A stretch of 64,000 nucleotides of DNA from Opitutaceae bacterium (lineage in GTDB: Bacteria > Verrucomicrobiota > Verrucomicrobiia > Opitutales > Opitutaceae), in NCBI GenBank assembly GCA_027490995.1, contig JAIXWY010000003.1, positions 620,001 through 684,000 on the forward strand, read 5' to 3'. Positions 1 to 8,883 of the stretch are shown in pieces; position 1 is the stretch's first letter; each line of letters opens with the position of its first letter. The notes under the pieces were generated by a model. The model did not search any database. It was not told the origin of the DNA and saw only the letters and a program-made list of their open reading frames with translations. The position numbers were made by a program, and so were the translations under genes.

Positions 1-86
1 TGCCACGTGTGTTCGCGGGAGTAATGACCCTTACCGAAATTCGGGCCGGAGTTCTTCCAAGTGATGACGGCGACGTGTTCGGACAT
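1..86 (-). CDS. OsmC-like family protein, N-terminal fragment (cut by window edge)
   Basis: Reading leftward from an ATG at 86, an open frame runs off the window edge. It gives 28 residues that begin MSEHVAVITW and end near YSREHTW. From memory, the start pattern and the Y-S-R-x-H-x-W segment resemble the first beta strands of OsmC/Ohr-type peroxide-detoxification proteins, which use two cysteines to reduce organic hydroperoxides. The catalytic cysteines would lie outside the window, so the call rests on a short N-terminus only. Confidence 0.5.
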   Translation of the reverse strand, partial: MSEHVAVITWKNSGPNFGKGHYSREHTW

Positions 87-479
87 GGCTTTCGGCGGTG
101 AGTCGATGCGCGGGGCGAAGCGCGGTCAGGCGTGAGCTGATTAAAATTCGGCACGCGCACCTGAGCGGCGGCCTGTTCTCTTCCTGTGACGTCGGTTCCC
201 TGCATGCCAGCTTTTTATGCCGAGCGGTGAATCAACGAGTCGACGTCGAAGTGACGTGCCCTCCGGTCGGGGTCGCTGGACGTATCGGCAAATACACCAC
301 GCGGATCGCCGCACTGGCTTCAGTTGCCGCAACCCTCGCTTACCTTCACGGGGCCGCGCCCGTCTGGAGTAGCCTCGGTCTCTCCGTGGCCTCTTGATGG
401 CGCAGGAGCGCGAGTCGGCGCGGCGCCTGCTCACGCTCCCTCCGTCGTGGACGGGATGCTCCCGGCGGATGTCGCCGAA
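87..479. other. Intergenic stretch, no gene recognised
   Basis: About 390 bases lie between the start of the OsmC-like gene and the stop of the TonB receptor, both on the minus strand. Frames here on either strand have no recognisable protein features. The stretch should hold the OsmC-gene promoter and the receptor's 3' end. I see no clear hairpin followed by a T run. Confidence 0.4.
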
Positions 480-3400
480 TCAGAAGCGGAGTTTGGCGCT
501 GAGGGTCCAGGCCCGGGGCTCGCGCAGAAAGTATTGCGCGAAGACCGTGCCATCGCGGACGGTGTTGGGAGCGGGTGATCCCGGAGCGACGGTCGTGCGG
601 CCGTAGCGCCGGATGACGGGTTCGGCTTCGTCGAGCAGGTTCGTGACGTTGAGCTGGAAGGTGGCCCATGTATTCCGCGTCCATGGGAGCTTGGTGCGGT
701 AACGCAGGCCGAGGCCGAGGTCGAGGGTGTCTTCGCCCTTGATTGCCTCGGTACTGATCAGCTTGCCGGTGGACACGCCGCCTTCGCGGATGTCGTAAAC
801 GCCGGCAAAGGCCCCGGTCTTGTAGAGGGTGGTCATCGTTACCCCGAAGCCCTTCAGGCGTTGCTGGAAGTCGTAGCTGGCCGCGATGTTGAAGCTGTCG
901 CCGCCGCCGCCGTAGATGATACCGTTGTTGCCGCTTGCCAGATCGAGACGGTCGTCGAGGTTGGTGAGGCTGTCGGCGATCGTGGTGGGATCGGTGCCCG
1001 CGGTCAGGGCGCCGATGTTCACGCTTGGGTTCTGCTTTTGGAGGTCCGCCACCCAGGACCGCAGTTGTTCCGCCATCGGGAGCGTGTACTTGTAGAGATT
1101 CTCGCGTTGGCGCGTGGTTCGCGAGTAGGTGGCACGGATGCGCATGCCCTTGACTGGATTGGCGGTGAGGCGGGCCTCGTAGCCGCGGCTGGCTTGATCG
1201 AGCAGATCGCCCTGCGCGTTGAACGTGGGCCGGAGCAGTGGGTAAGCGGCCTTGAGGGCTGCAACCGCGGAAGCATCGTTCGCATTGAACAGCGGCGCGC
1301 GGCCGAGCGGATTGCCGAGGATCGTGAAGACCGTGTTGTAGGCTCCTGCGATGCTATCGCTCGTTCGCAGATTTAGGTTGAGGATCTCCGTCTCGTCGTT
1401 GCTCGACGTATCGAAGTACCCGGTCTCGAGGTAGACCTTGCCGTTGAAGAGATCGAACCGAAGCCCGGTATCAATGCCCTTGCCCTCGGTGGTGGGACCG
1501 ACGATCGCGTCCGGACCCACCACGGTGCCGCGTGGTGAACCAAAGTTGGAGCTGTAGTTGCCGTAGGCGGAGACCCAGCGGGTCAAGTGGACGACCGCGC
1601 CGAGTGTTCGGGTAGGGCCGCGGGTGCTGGTTTTGCGGATGTTGGCGGGATCGAGGGCATTGATCCCGGTGCTCTTCTCAAAACCGGTGGGGAAGACCCT
1701 CTTGAGCTGGAAAACGTAGTCGGTGGCGTCGTCGATGCGGTAACCGGCCGTGGTGACGACGCGGCGGTTGAGAAAGTAGCTCTGGATCGCCCCGAGGTAG
1801 GCGATCTGGCGGGCCTCGCGGCGGGCCGGGGTCTCGCTCACCCAACCGGTGGATAGAGGGCCGAGAGTGGGGTGGGTCCAGGTGAGCGAGGGAAAGTTAC
1901 GGTAATCGGGTACATGGAAGTTGTCGGCGTCGACTGGGGAGGAGTAGCGGCGGCGCATCACTCCGTTGGCAACGCTCAGAGGATCGGTGGAGAACGGAGC
2001 GTTCATCCAGGAGTCGCGGAAGCTCTCGCTCGCAATGACGCGTTCCGCGTACGAGGCGGTACCGACCATGCGGTGGTCGCCGAGCCAGCGGCCGAGGTTG
2101 AACTGGAGGGCCATCGTGGCCTGGATGGTTTCCCGCTCGTTGAGTTGCGTCCGGCGAACCCAGCGAGACTGCGTGTAGAACTGTCCGGCGAAAGGATTGA
2201 TGACCTGTCCGGATGCGTTCGTATTCAGTCTTGTCCCACCGAGTACTCCGATCTGAGCGCCATTCGGGATCGTCGCATTGGCATCGCCGAGGATGGCGGC
2301 TCCACCAGCCGCGCCGTTGGCGTAGGCCTGCCAAGTCAGCGCGTCGCCGCTCTCTCGCGCCGCCGAGAGATTCAGGTAGAGATTATCCCGCAACTTCTGG
2401 TCGATGGAGAGGGCGACAATCTGGCGATCGACCTCCTTGCGCCCTCCCGGGCCGTTGATGTTGCCCCGGGGGGTGAACAGCGCGGGGAGAATGCTCTGAC
2501 GATTAGTCCCGCCGACGGCCGTGGTACCAGTGATGGCGGTGGCGGAGTTCAAGATGTAGGAGTAGCCCGGACTATCGACGAGGACCGGCGCGACGGCAGT
2601 CGAGTTCACCGCGAGCGAAAGGGGCGTGGCGACCGCCGTGCGGGCGGCCGCGGTGAGAGTCTCCCAGTTGGTAGGAAGCGTTGCGACGGGCGATCCCAGA
2701 GCGAGCCACCGTGACGCCTGATCGATGTGCGGGACTGGGTAGGCGACGGACCCGGTGATGCTGGCGCGCTCGAATTCGACCCGGACCTCCGTGTTCTGGA
2801 GGGGGCGCCACGTCGAGGCCAGATGGATGGCATCGATGTTGTCTTTGAAGTGAGCGCGGCTCTTGTTCAGGCGGCTGCTGATGGCGTTGACACGCAAGCC
2901 CAGCTTTTCGCGGCGGATGACCTGATTCAGGTCGAGGGCCACTTGCTGGCTGTCGAAGCCATCGGTGAGCAGGTCGACTCCGTAGGCGTTGCGGTTCAGT
3001 TTCGCGCTCTTGGTTGAAACGTTGGCCACCCCGCCGGCGCTGCCGAGGCCGAACAGGACGGAGTTCGGGCCGCTCGCGTTGTCAATGCGCTCGATGGTGT
3101 AGAACCCCGGACGAAAATCGGTCTCGAGGTAATTGCGGGCCAACGTACCGACGAGTCCTCGGGTGCGAAACGAGGGTGTTGCCGCGGGTCCGGCGAAGAC
3201 CGTATTGATCACGCCCTGGCTCTCGAAGTCACCGTTATCCACTTCAAAGTTAGCCGAGAACACGAGTGCCTGTTCAAGCGTCAGCGCCCCGATGTCGTCG
3301 AGGAATTCCTTGGTCATGACATCGATTACGCCCGGCGTGTCGGCGAGGCTCGAATTTAGTCGCGAACCGGCGAGCGTGTTTTGCGCCCGATAGCCCTCGT

Positions 3401-3566
3401 CGTCGTCGGAGTTGACCGTGAATGGACTGAGGGAGATCACCTTTTCCTCCTTCGCGACCGTGGAGGAACTGGGAGTTGCGGGCACGGACTGGCCGGCGAG
3501 CGTGCCGGTGAGCAGCAGGAACGCGAGAACGGTGCACAGGCGCGGCGAGGGCGGGTGGGTCGTCAT
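480..3566 (-). CDS. TonB-dependent outer-membrane receptor
   Basis: A 1028-residue outer-membrane receptor. The start is set at the ATG at 3566 (MTTHPPSPRL) because it is followed at once by a hydrophobic signal peptide ending near LAGQSVPA. The longer open frame upstream has no protein character. After the signal peptide comes a short linker with the LSPFTV segment, then a plug domain (TPGVIDVMTKEFLDDIGA, later SGPNSVLFGLG) and a beta barrel ending in aromatic KLRF, as expected for the last outer-membrane strand. There is no N-terminal STN signalling domain. The substrate is unknown; related verrucomicrobial receptors often import glycans or siderophores. An ECF sigma gene is divergent next door, but without an STN domain a surface-signalling circuit is not supported. 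Confidence 0.9.
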   Translation of the reverse strand: MTTHPPSPRLCTVLAFLLLTGTLAGQSVPATPSSSTVAKEEKVISLSPFTVNSDDDEGYRAQNTLAGSRLNSSLADTPGVIDVMTKEFLDDIGALTLEQALVFSANFEVDNGDFESQGVINTVFAGPAATPSFRTRGLVGTLARNYLETDFRPGFYTIERIDNASGPNSVLFGLGSAGGVANVSTKSAKLNRNAYGVDLLTDGFDSQQVALDLNQVIRREKLGLRVNAISSRLNKSRAHFKDNIDAIHLASTWRPLQNTEVRVEFERASITGSVAYPVPHIDQASRWLALGSPVATLPTNWETLTAAARTAVATPLSLAVNSTAVAPVLVDSPGYSYILNSATAITGTTAVGGTNRQSILPALFTPRGNINGPGGRKEVDRQIVALSIDQKLRDNLYLNLSAARESGDALTWQAYANGAAGGAAILGDANATIPNGAQIGVLGGTRLNTNASGQVINPFAGQFYTQSRWVRRTQLNERETIQATMALQFNLGRWLGDHRMVGTASYAERVIASESFRDSWMNAPFSTDPLSVANGVMRRRYSSPVDADNFHVPDYRNFPSLTWTHPTLGPLSTGWVSETPARREARQIAYLGAIQSYFLNRRVVTTAGYRIDDATDYVFQLKRVFPTGFEKSTGINALDPANIRKTSTRGPTRTLGAVVHLTRWVSAYGNYSSNFGSPRGTVVGPDAIVGPTTEGKGIDTGLRFDLFNGKVYLETGYFDTSSNDETEILNLNLRTSDSIAGAYNTVFTILGNPLGRAPLFNANDASAVAALKAAYPLLRPTFNAQGDLLDQASRGYEARLTANPVKGMRIRATYSRTTRQRENLYKYTLPMAEQLRSWVADLQKQNPSVNIGALTAGTDPTTIADSLTNLDDRLDLASGNNGIIYGGGGDSFNIAASYDFQQRLKGFGVTMTTLYKTGAFAGVYDIREGGVSTGKLISTEAIKGEDTLDLGLGLRYRTKLPWTRNTWATFQLNVTNLLDEAEPVIRRYGRTTVAPGSPAPNTVRDGTVFAQYFLREPRAWTLSAKLRF

Positions 3567-3946
3567 GGGGTTGGCTTGGTAGGATAGCGGACCCGGGTCG
3601 AACGCGTGGTCGGCGCTCGTGAATCCGAAATCTGGAGCGGAGGTGTGACCCGAAGCGTGGCGAGTCACGGTCTGCATTAACACTGAGCAAATGGGGAAAC
3701 GTTTGTTTCTTTGCATTCTGAGCCGCACCCTCAGCCAAGGCGTTACCGGTTCGCCGAGGACGCGATGGTACGTCCGTAACCCTTGTGCGGCTTCACTGGG
3801 CGTACTGGCGAATCGCCGTGCCACCCCCTCATGCCGTCCTGTTGTTGCGGCAAGACTGCGCCCCTTCGTGCGGACGGCTGGTTTCACGCACATCGAAAGG
3901 AAGCTGTAAGAACTGGCGACGAGGTGCTTCTTATTAGGTGAAGCCC
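3567..3946. promoter_or_regulatory. Divergent intergenic region between TonB receptor and ECF sigma gene
   Basis: About 380 bases separate two divergent genes and should carry promoters in both directions. It is locally more AT-rich around 3690-3720 (GGGAAACGTTTGTTTCTTTG). An AGGTG Shine-Dalgarno-like sequence at 3936-3940 precedes the sigma gene. No operator could be assigned. Confidence 0.35.
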
Positions 3947-4459
3947 ATGTCGCCCGCCGAACAGCAAACGATCTTCACCGCTTGGTTGCGGGATCATGCT
4001 GGTCTCTTGCATCGCGTGGCGAACGGGTTCGCAAGCGGAGCGGATCGCGATGACCTCATGCAGGAACTGCTGCTGGCGATGTGGCGTTGCATCCCGATGT
4101 TCTCTGGAGCGAGCAAGCCGTCGACCTTCATCTACCGCGTGGTGCACAATGCCGCGTTGACGTGGCGTCGCGGCGCCGCGACGTATGCCCGACAGGTGGA
4201 GCGCTTCGCGGCGGAACCAGCCCAAGCATCCACCGGACCGGCGGCCCGGGATGACGAGGCCCTCGCGGCGGTCTACACGGCGATCCGCCGCCTGAGCCCG
4301 CTGGACCGCTCGCTGATCCTGCTGCAACTCGACGGGGTTGCTTATGCCGAGATCGCGGAGATTCACGGCCTTTCTCAAAACCATGTCGGCGTGCGACTCA
4401 CCCGCATCCGCCGCGCCCTCGCCCAACTGCTTCGGGAGACCACGGATGAACTACGATGA
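3947..4459 (+). CDS. RNA polymerase sigma factor, ECF/sigma-70 family
   Basis: A 170-residue two-domain sigma factor. Region 2 is visible as DDLMQELLLAMWRCIPMF with the STFIYRVVHNAALTW segment. Region 4 follows as LSPLDRSLILLQLDGVAYAEIAEIHGLS with the recognition helix before LTRIRRAL. The ATG at 3947 is chosen over a GTG at 3938 because AGGTG sits about six bases upstream of the ATG. The gene overlaps the start of the downstream membrane-protein gene by 14 bases, the usual arrangement for an ECF factor and its partner regulator. It probably directs transcription of its own operon and perhaps neighbouring genes; targets are unknown. Confidence 0.88.
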   Translation: MSPAEQQTIFTAWLRDHAGLLHRVANGFASGADRDDLMQELLLAMWRCIPMFSGASKPSTFIYRVVHNAALTWRRGAATYARQVERFAAEPAQASTGPAARDDEALAAVYTAIRRLSPLDRSLILLQLDGVAYAEIAEIHGLSQNHVGVRLTRIRRALAQLLRETTDELR

Positions 4460-5063
4460 ACTCGAGACGGCGTGGCGATCGCCGCGCAACACGGCCGAGG
4501 CCACTACTCTGGCCGCGGCTCAGGCGCGTTTTGTTGCGGACCTTGCTCAGCGACGCCGCGGCACGCGGCTGTTTCTCGCGTTGGTGTTTGGCGCTTTGAC
4601 GCTGATCACCGTGCGGGTGGTTGTTTCCGCGTGGACGCTGGGAGGAAGTCCAACGATTGAGCTGACGCACGACTGGGCCTCTTTGCTCTTCCTTGCGGTC
4701 CCGTGGGTGGGCTTCGGCGTGCTGATCCATCGGATGCGTCGGCACGAACGGGTCCATCCCGGGCTGGGTCGTTCAGTCCGCCAGGCATTGAGCGCGCTTC
4801 TCGACGAAATCGCGATGGCCCGGGCTCGTCTCAAGGTCGTCGCCAGCCTGCATGGGGCGACGCTCGTGCTGCTTCCACTGGTCGTGTGGCAGTTGCGGAA
4901 GACCGGCAAGGCCGGCGACGAAATTCTCTGGCCCGCGTTCGTCGGCTGGCCACTCTTTGCCGTTGGAATTCTCGTGGCGCTTTGGTGGTACGATCGGTCC
5001 CGGCTGCGACCGCGGCAGCGTCAACTGGAGGCGCTGCATCGCGAGTACGAGCGCGAGGAGTGA
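4446..5063 (+). CDS. Four-helix membrane protein, possible anti-sigma factor
   Basis: A 205-residue protein starting MNYDELETAW inside the end of the sigma gene. It has a short soluble N-terminus of about 40 residues, then hydrophobic segments at roughly 40-60, 72-92, 134-152 and 160-180 and a basic C-terminal tail. The overlap implies translational coupling with the sigma factor, so a role as membrane anchor or anti-sigma factor is a reasonable inference. It has no zinc-binding HxxxCxxC anti-sigma motif, so the family is not one I can name. Confidence 0.6.
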   Translation: MNYDELETAWRSPRNTAEATTLAAAQARFVADLAQRRRGTRLFLALVFGALTLITVRVVVSAWTLGGSPTIELTHDWASLLFLAVPWVGFGVLIHRMRRHERVHPGLGRSVRQALSALLDEIAMARARLKVVASLHGATLVLLPLVVWQLRKTGKAGDEILWPAFVGWPLFAVGILVALWWYDRSRLRPRQRQLEALHREYEREE

Positions 5064-5321
5064 TCGCGTGGCCGCGGCGCATCCGCTGTGGGTCGGTCGT
5101 CGCGACCGGGTCTGGTTGTCAGACTCTTCGGGATATCTGTTCCCGCTGGCGGCTTTCTGGCTCCTCTGAACATCCCGATGTAGCCCTTCACGCTGTCGCG
5201 GTAACGAGTGCGTGGGACAAACCGGCTCTGGGTGATTCGATTCTGGGCTCGAAGCCGGAAGCCGTTCCGCCTCCCCGCCACCTCGTGTCCCGCTCGCTGG
5301 CCGGGATCCGCTTCCGACCGC

Positions 5322-5744
5322 CTACATCGAGGGGAGTGGCTTCTCCCCGAGCGTTTGCGGCGCGGGTTCAATCAGGTCCCAGCGGTTGCCGTAGAGATCG
5401 CTGAAGACGACAACTTTGCCGTAGGGCTCCGATCGCGGCTCCTCCAGAAATCGCACCCCGCGCGCCTTCCAGGTGCGGTAGTCGCGATCAAAGTCGTCGG
5501 TTTCCAAGAAAAGCCAGACTCGCCCGCCTCCCTGAACGCCGACCGCGGCTTCCTGCACTTCACCTTTGGCGCGCGCGAGCAGGAGCGCGGTGCTCCCGCT
5601 CGCGGGGGCCACGCGCACCCATCGCTTTTCGGCTGATAAGGGGGTGTCCTCGAGTACGACGAATCCGAGTTGGCGGGTGAACCAGTCTATGGCCTCGTCG
5701 TAGTCACGGACGAGTAGCGCCAGATGGGCGATTCTGAGTTTCAT
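5322..5744 (-). CDS. VOC/glyoxalase superfamily protein
   Basis: A 140-residue single-module protein. MKLRIAHLALLVRDYDEAIDWF is the typical first strand-helix unit of the vicinal oxygen chelate fold, and the second half ends VVVFSDLYGNRWDLIEP, the usual final strand. Likely metal ligands are the N-terminal His and the C-terminal Glu. The start at 5744 is used because the family begins here; 30 extra residues upstream lack any such character. It could be a glyoxalase-like, dioxygenase-like or resistance-type protein; the sequence alone does not decide. Confidence 0.8.
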   Translation of the reverse strand: MKLRIAHLALLVRDYDEAIDWFTRQLGFVVLEDTPLSAEKRWVRVAPASGSTALLLARAKGEVQEAAVGVQGGGRVWLFLETDDFDRDYRTWKARGVRFLEEPRSEPYGKVVVFSDLYGNRWDLIEPAPQTLGEKPLPSM

Positions 5745-5968
5745 GGCGGGTGACGGTGGCAACGGTCGGAGAGAAGAGGCTGGCTCGGCGGGAGAGGCAA
5801 CCGGGCAGTGCGGCGTCTGTCTCTGAAAATTCACCCATTCGTTTACGATGGGTAACGCTTGCGGAGTGGGTCTGCCGGGGTAGCGTCGCGCTGCTTGTGT
5901 CCGGAGCGTTGGCTTCCCTTAGCGGGGTGACCAGTGATCCGGTGCGCGGGCGACCTTGACCTCACACC

Positions 5969-8716
5969 ATGCAACCTCCTAATAAAAAACACCTTATCTC
6001 ATCTGGCGCCGGTGCATTGCGGGCTTCGGCGCTCGCGCTCGGCCTCGCGGTCACCGCTCCGCTATTTGCGCAGACCGCTCCGGCGGCCTCTGCCGAAGGC
6101 CAGACCGTTAAGCTCGAGGCGTTCACCGTCACGGGCTCCAATCTCCGCGCGGGCCAGTCGACCGGCGGTGCCAACTTGCGCGTCGCGACGTCCGTCGAGG
6201 TCGAGCAGTCCGGCGCGACGAGCGTCTCGTCGTTCCTCAAAAAGATCCCCGAGATGGGCGCCGAAGGCTTCGGCGAGAACCGAGTGAACACGTCCTCGCC
6301 CGGCACGGCGGCCGTATCACTGCGCGGACTGGGTGCGAACGCGACGCTCGTTCTGCTCAACGGTCGCCGGGTTGCGCCGGCCCCGTTCGCTCAGGGTGGC
6401 AGCGCGGCGGCTTTGGGCACGATTCAGTTCGTCGACATCAACCTCATCCCTGTTGACGCCATCGCTCGCGTCGAGGTGTTGAAGGACGGCGCGTCCGCCA
6501 TCTACGGCGCAGACGCCGTCGCCGGCGTGGTCAACCTAGTCCTCAAGGACAACCTGTCCGGCACTTCGGTGCGCGCCTCCTACGGCGACTTCCCCGGCGG
6601 GATTGCTGCGAGTACGACGAAGGTCAGCGCCTACACGGGCGCGACCGCCGGACCGCTTAAGGTCTTTGCCCTCGCCAACTACATGCGCCAGGGGAACATC
6701 CGCTACGGCGAGCTCGCGCCGAAGTTGGTTGCACTCGGCAATGGCAACAACCCGGGAACCTTCGTGGTCCCGGTTGGTGCCATCAATCCGATCACCGGCG
6801 GGGTCATCCCTGCCGGCACCGCGGCGGCTGCCCGGACGTTCACCGTCGATCCGACCGCGTCGTCTGGTTTCAACACCACGCCCGCGACCGCGAATCAGAA
6901 CCGTTACAACATCAACGCCGAGCTGACCCCGCAGCCGCGGGTGACGCGCGCCGGTGCCCTCGCGACCGCCAGCTACGAGTTCACCCGCGACTTCCAAGCG
7001 TATGCGGAGTTCAACTACCAGCAGAACACCAACCTCGAGTACCTCTCCGCTAGCCCGATCACGAACCTGAACACCGTTACCCTCCCGGCGAATGCCGTGT
7101 TTAACCCGTTCGGCGTGGCCGTCGCGAACAGCCCGGCGGCGGGGGCGACGCTAATCTACCGCTTCACCGAGGCGGGATCTCGTGCCACGGAAACCACGAA
7201 TGATTTCTATCGTTTCGTCGGCGGTCTGAAGGGCGCGTTCGGTGATACTTGGACCTGGGATGCGTCGGCGCTCTACAATCTGGCGACGTCGCGTAACGAC
7301 CTCGTGTCGGGCTGGCTCTCGCAGGCCGCGGTTAACTCCGCGCTGGCGGACCCGAACCGAGCGACTGCGTTGAACCTCTTCACCAATGGCACGACGGTGC
7401 GGAACAATCCCGCGACGATCGCCGGTCTGAAGTCCAACGGTACGCGCGATGCCCGCACCGAAATCACCTCGGCCAACGTCAAGGCGACCGGCTCGGTGTA
7501 CGAGCTCTCCGCTGGCGAGATCAACGTCGCGACGGGCGTCGAGTGGCGCGACGAACGTTTCCGCGACAAGCGCTCGCAGGACCAGCTGCTCAACCAGAGC
7601 ACGCCGGTCGGCCAGTCCAAGGGCACCCGCCGCGTGCAGGCCGCCTACGCCGAAGTGCGCGTACCTCTCACGGCTCCGGCGCAGCAGATTCCGGCGCTCC
7701 ACTCGCTCGACCTTAACGTGGCCGGCCGTTACGAATCCTACAGCGACGCGGGCTTCTCCGAGACCGCCGTTCCGAAGGTGGGCCTGCGCTGGCAGCCGTT
7801 GAACGAGCAGGTCACCTTCCGCGCTTCGGCCGGCGAGGGATACCGTGCGCCGTCGCTCGCGGAGCTTTATCAGCCGCAGACGACCAGCATTGTGTTCAAC
7901 TTGGCTGACCCGCTCCGCGCCGGACGTACCGGCTCGAACGCGAACGACACCAACACCGGCCAGCGTCAGCTCGTGTCCGGTGGCAACCCGAACCTGAAGC
8001 CCGAGACCTCGACGTCATATAACTATGGTGTCTATGTGGAGCCCAAGTTCATCCCGGGTCTCTCGCTCAGCGCTGACTTCTTCAAGATCGAGATGGAGGA
8101 CCGCATCGGTCCGCCCGCCAGTGCCGCGATTATCCTCGCCAACCCGGCGCTCTTTCCGGGCTTCGTGGACCGCGCGCCGCAGACCGCCAGCGACATCGCG
8201 AACAATCTGCCCGGCGAGCTGGTCCGCATCCGCACGGTTCTCGGCAACTTCGGCACGGCCCGCACCGAGGGTCTCGATCTCGCGGCTGAATACCGTCTCA
8301 GCACGGAGCGCTACGGCCGTTTCACCACGCGCGTCGCCGCTTCGAAGGTGTTCGACACCGTCATCCGCTCCCGTCCCGACCTTCCGGCCGTCGATGTGGT
8401 CGGCACCTATGAGGTGCCGGACTTCCGCGGCAGCGGTAGTCTGGGGTGGTCGTACGGCAATCTCGGGGTTTCGTTCACCGCCGACTACATCGGTGACTTC
8501 ACCGATACGGCACCGAGCACGAAGCAGGTACCGAAGCAGATCATCACGGGCACGCAGGTCTCCTACGCGTTCCCCTGGGATACGAAGGTCACGCTCGGCG
8601 TGAACAATCTGTTCGATAAGGCGCCGCCGCTCACCGCCGGCTCCACAGGCTACGCCGAGCGCACCAGTTACTTCCTGCCGCGTTTCGTGTACCTCGATGT
8701 GACCAAGAAGTTCTGA
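5969..8716 (+). CDS. TonB-dependent outer-membrane receptor
   Basis: A 915-residue receptor with a signal peptide ending near LFAQTAPAASA. Then comes VKLEAFTVTGSNLRAG, a plug with the conserved RGLGANATLVLLNGRR and VEVLKDGASAIYGADAVAGVVNL segments, and a long beta barrel. The GYRAPSLAELY segment marks the TonB-box-family barrel, and the chain ends DVTKKF with a terminal Phe. This plug type matches the subfamily often described as iron-complex or glycan/peptide OMRs; the ligand is not predictable. The gene is followed by a strong terminator and so is probably monocistronic. No clear Shine-Dalgarno sequence is seen. Confidence 0.92.
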   Translation: MQPPNKKHLISSGAGALRASALALGLAVTAPLFAQTAPAASAEGQTVKLEAFTVTGSNLRAGQSTGGANLRVATSVEVEQSGATSVSSFLKKIPEMGAEGFGENRVNTSSPGTAAVSLRGLGANATLVLLNGRRVAPAPFAQGGSAAALGTIQFVDINLIPVDAIARVEVLKDGASAIYGADAVAGVVNLVLKDNLSGTSVRASYGDFPGGIAASTTKVSAYTGATAGPLKVFALANYMRQGNIRYGELAPKLVALGNGNNPGTFVVPVGAINPITGGVIPAGTAAAARTFTVDPTASSGFNTTPATANQNRYNINAELTPQPRVTRAGALATASYEFTRDFQAYAEFNYQQNTNLEYLSASPITNLNTVTLPANAVFNPFGVAVANSPAAGATLIYRFTEAGSRATETTNDFYRFVGGLKGAFGDTWTWDASALYNLATSRNDLVSGWLSQAAVNSALADPNRATALNLFTNGTTVRNNPATIAGLKSNGTRDARTEITSANVKATGSVYELSAGEINVATGVEWRDERFRDKRSQDQLLNQSTPVGQSKGTRRVQAAYAEVRVPLTAPAQQIPALHSLDLNVAGRYESYSDAGFSETAVPKVGLRWQPLNEQVTFRASAGEGYRAPSLAELYQPQTTSIVFNLADPLRAGRTGSNANDTNTGQRQLVSGGNPNLKPETSTSYNYGVYVEPKFIPGLSLSADFFKIEMEDRIGPPASAAIILANPALFPGFVDRAPQTASDIANNLPGELVRIRTVLGNFGTARTEGLDLAAEYRLSTERYGRFTTRVAASKVFDTVIRSRPDLPAVDVVGTYEVPDFRGSGSLGWSYGNLGVSFTADYIGDFTDTAPSTKQVPKQIITGTQVSYAFPWDTKVTLGVNNLFDKAPPLTAGSTGYAERTSYFLPRFVYLDVTKKF

Positions 8717-8822
8717 TCGTTTCGGAGGAAGCGGCGGGTCGGGCGAAACGCTCGGCCGGTGAGATGGGGCGACCTCGCCCCAGCTCGCGACCAGCTCGCT
8801 GCGTCCGCTTTCCGTTCTCCTC

Positions 8823-8867
8823 GCGCCGGCAAGGTTGCTTTTGCGACCCGCCGGCGCTTTTTCTTTT
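8823..8867 (+). terminator. Rho-independent terminator after TonB receptor
   Basis: Perfect outer arms GCGCCGGC (8823-8830) and GCCGGCGC (8850-8857), with an inner stem GGTTGC/GCGACC around a TTTT loop, are followed directly by TTTTTCTTTT (8858-8867). It lies between the receptor stop at 8716 and the next start at 8884. Confidence 0.9.
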
Positions 8868-8883
8868 CTACCCCGCCACGACC

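Noticed and set aside
5068..5169. 34-residue hydrophobic frame just after the four-helix protein
   Set aside because: Too short, GTG start without a good ribosome site, no recognised family.
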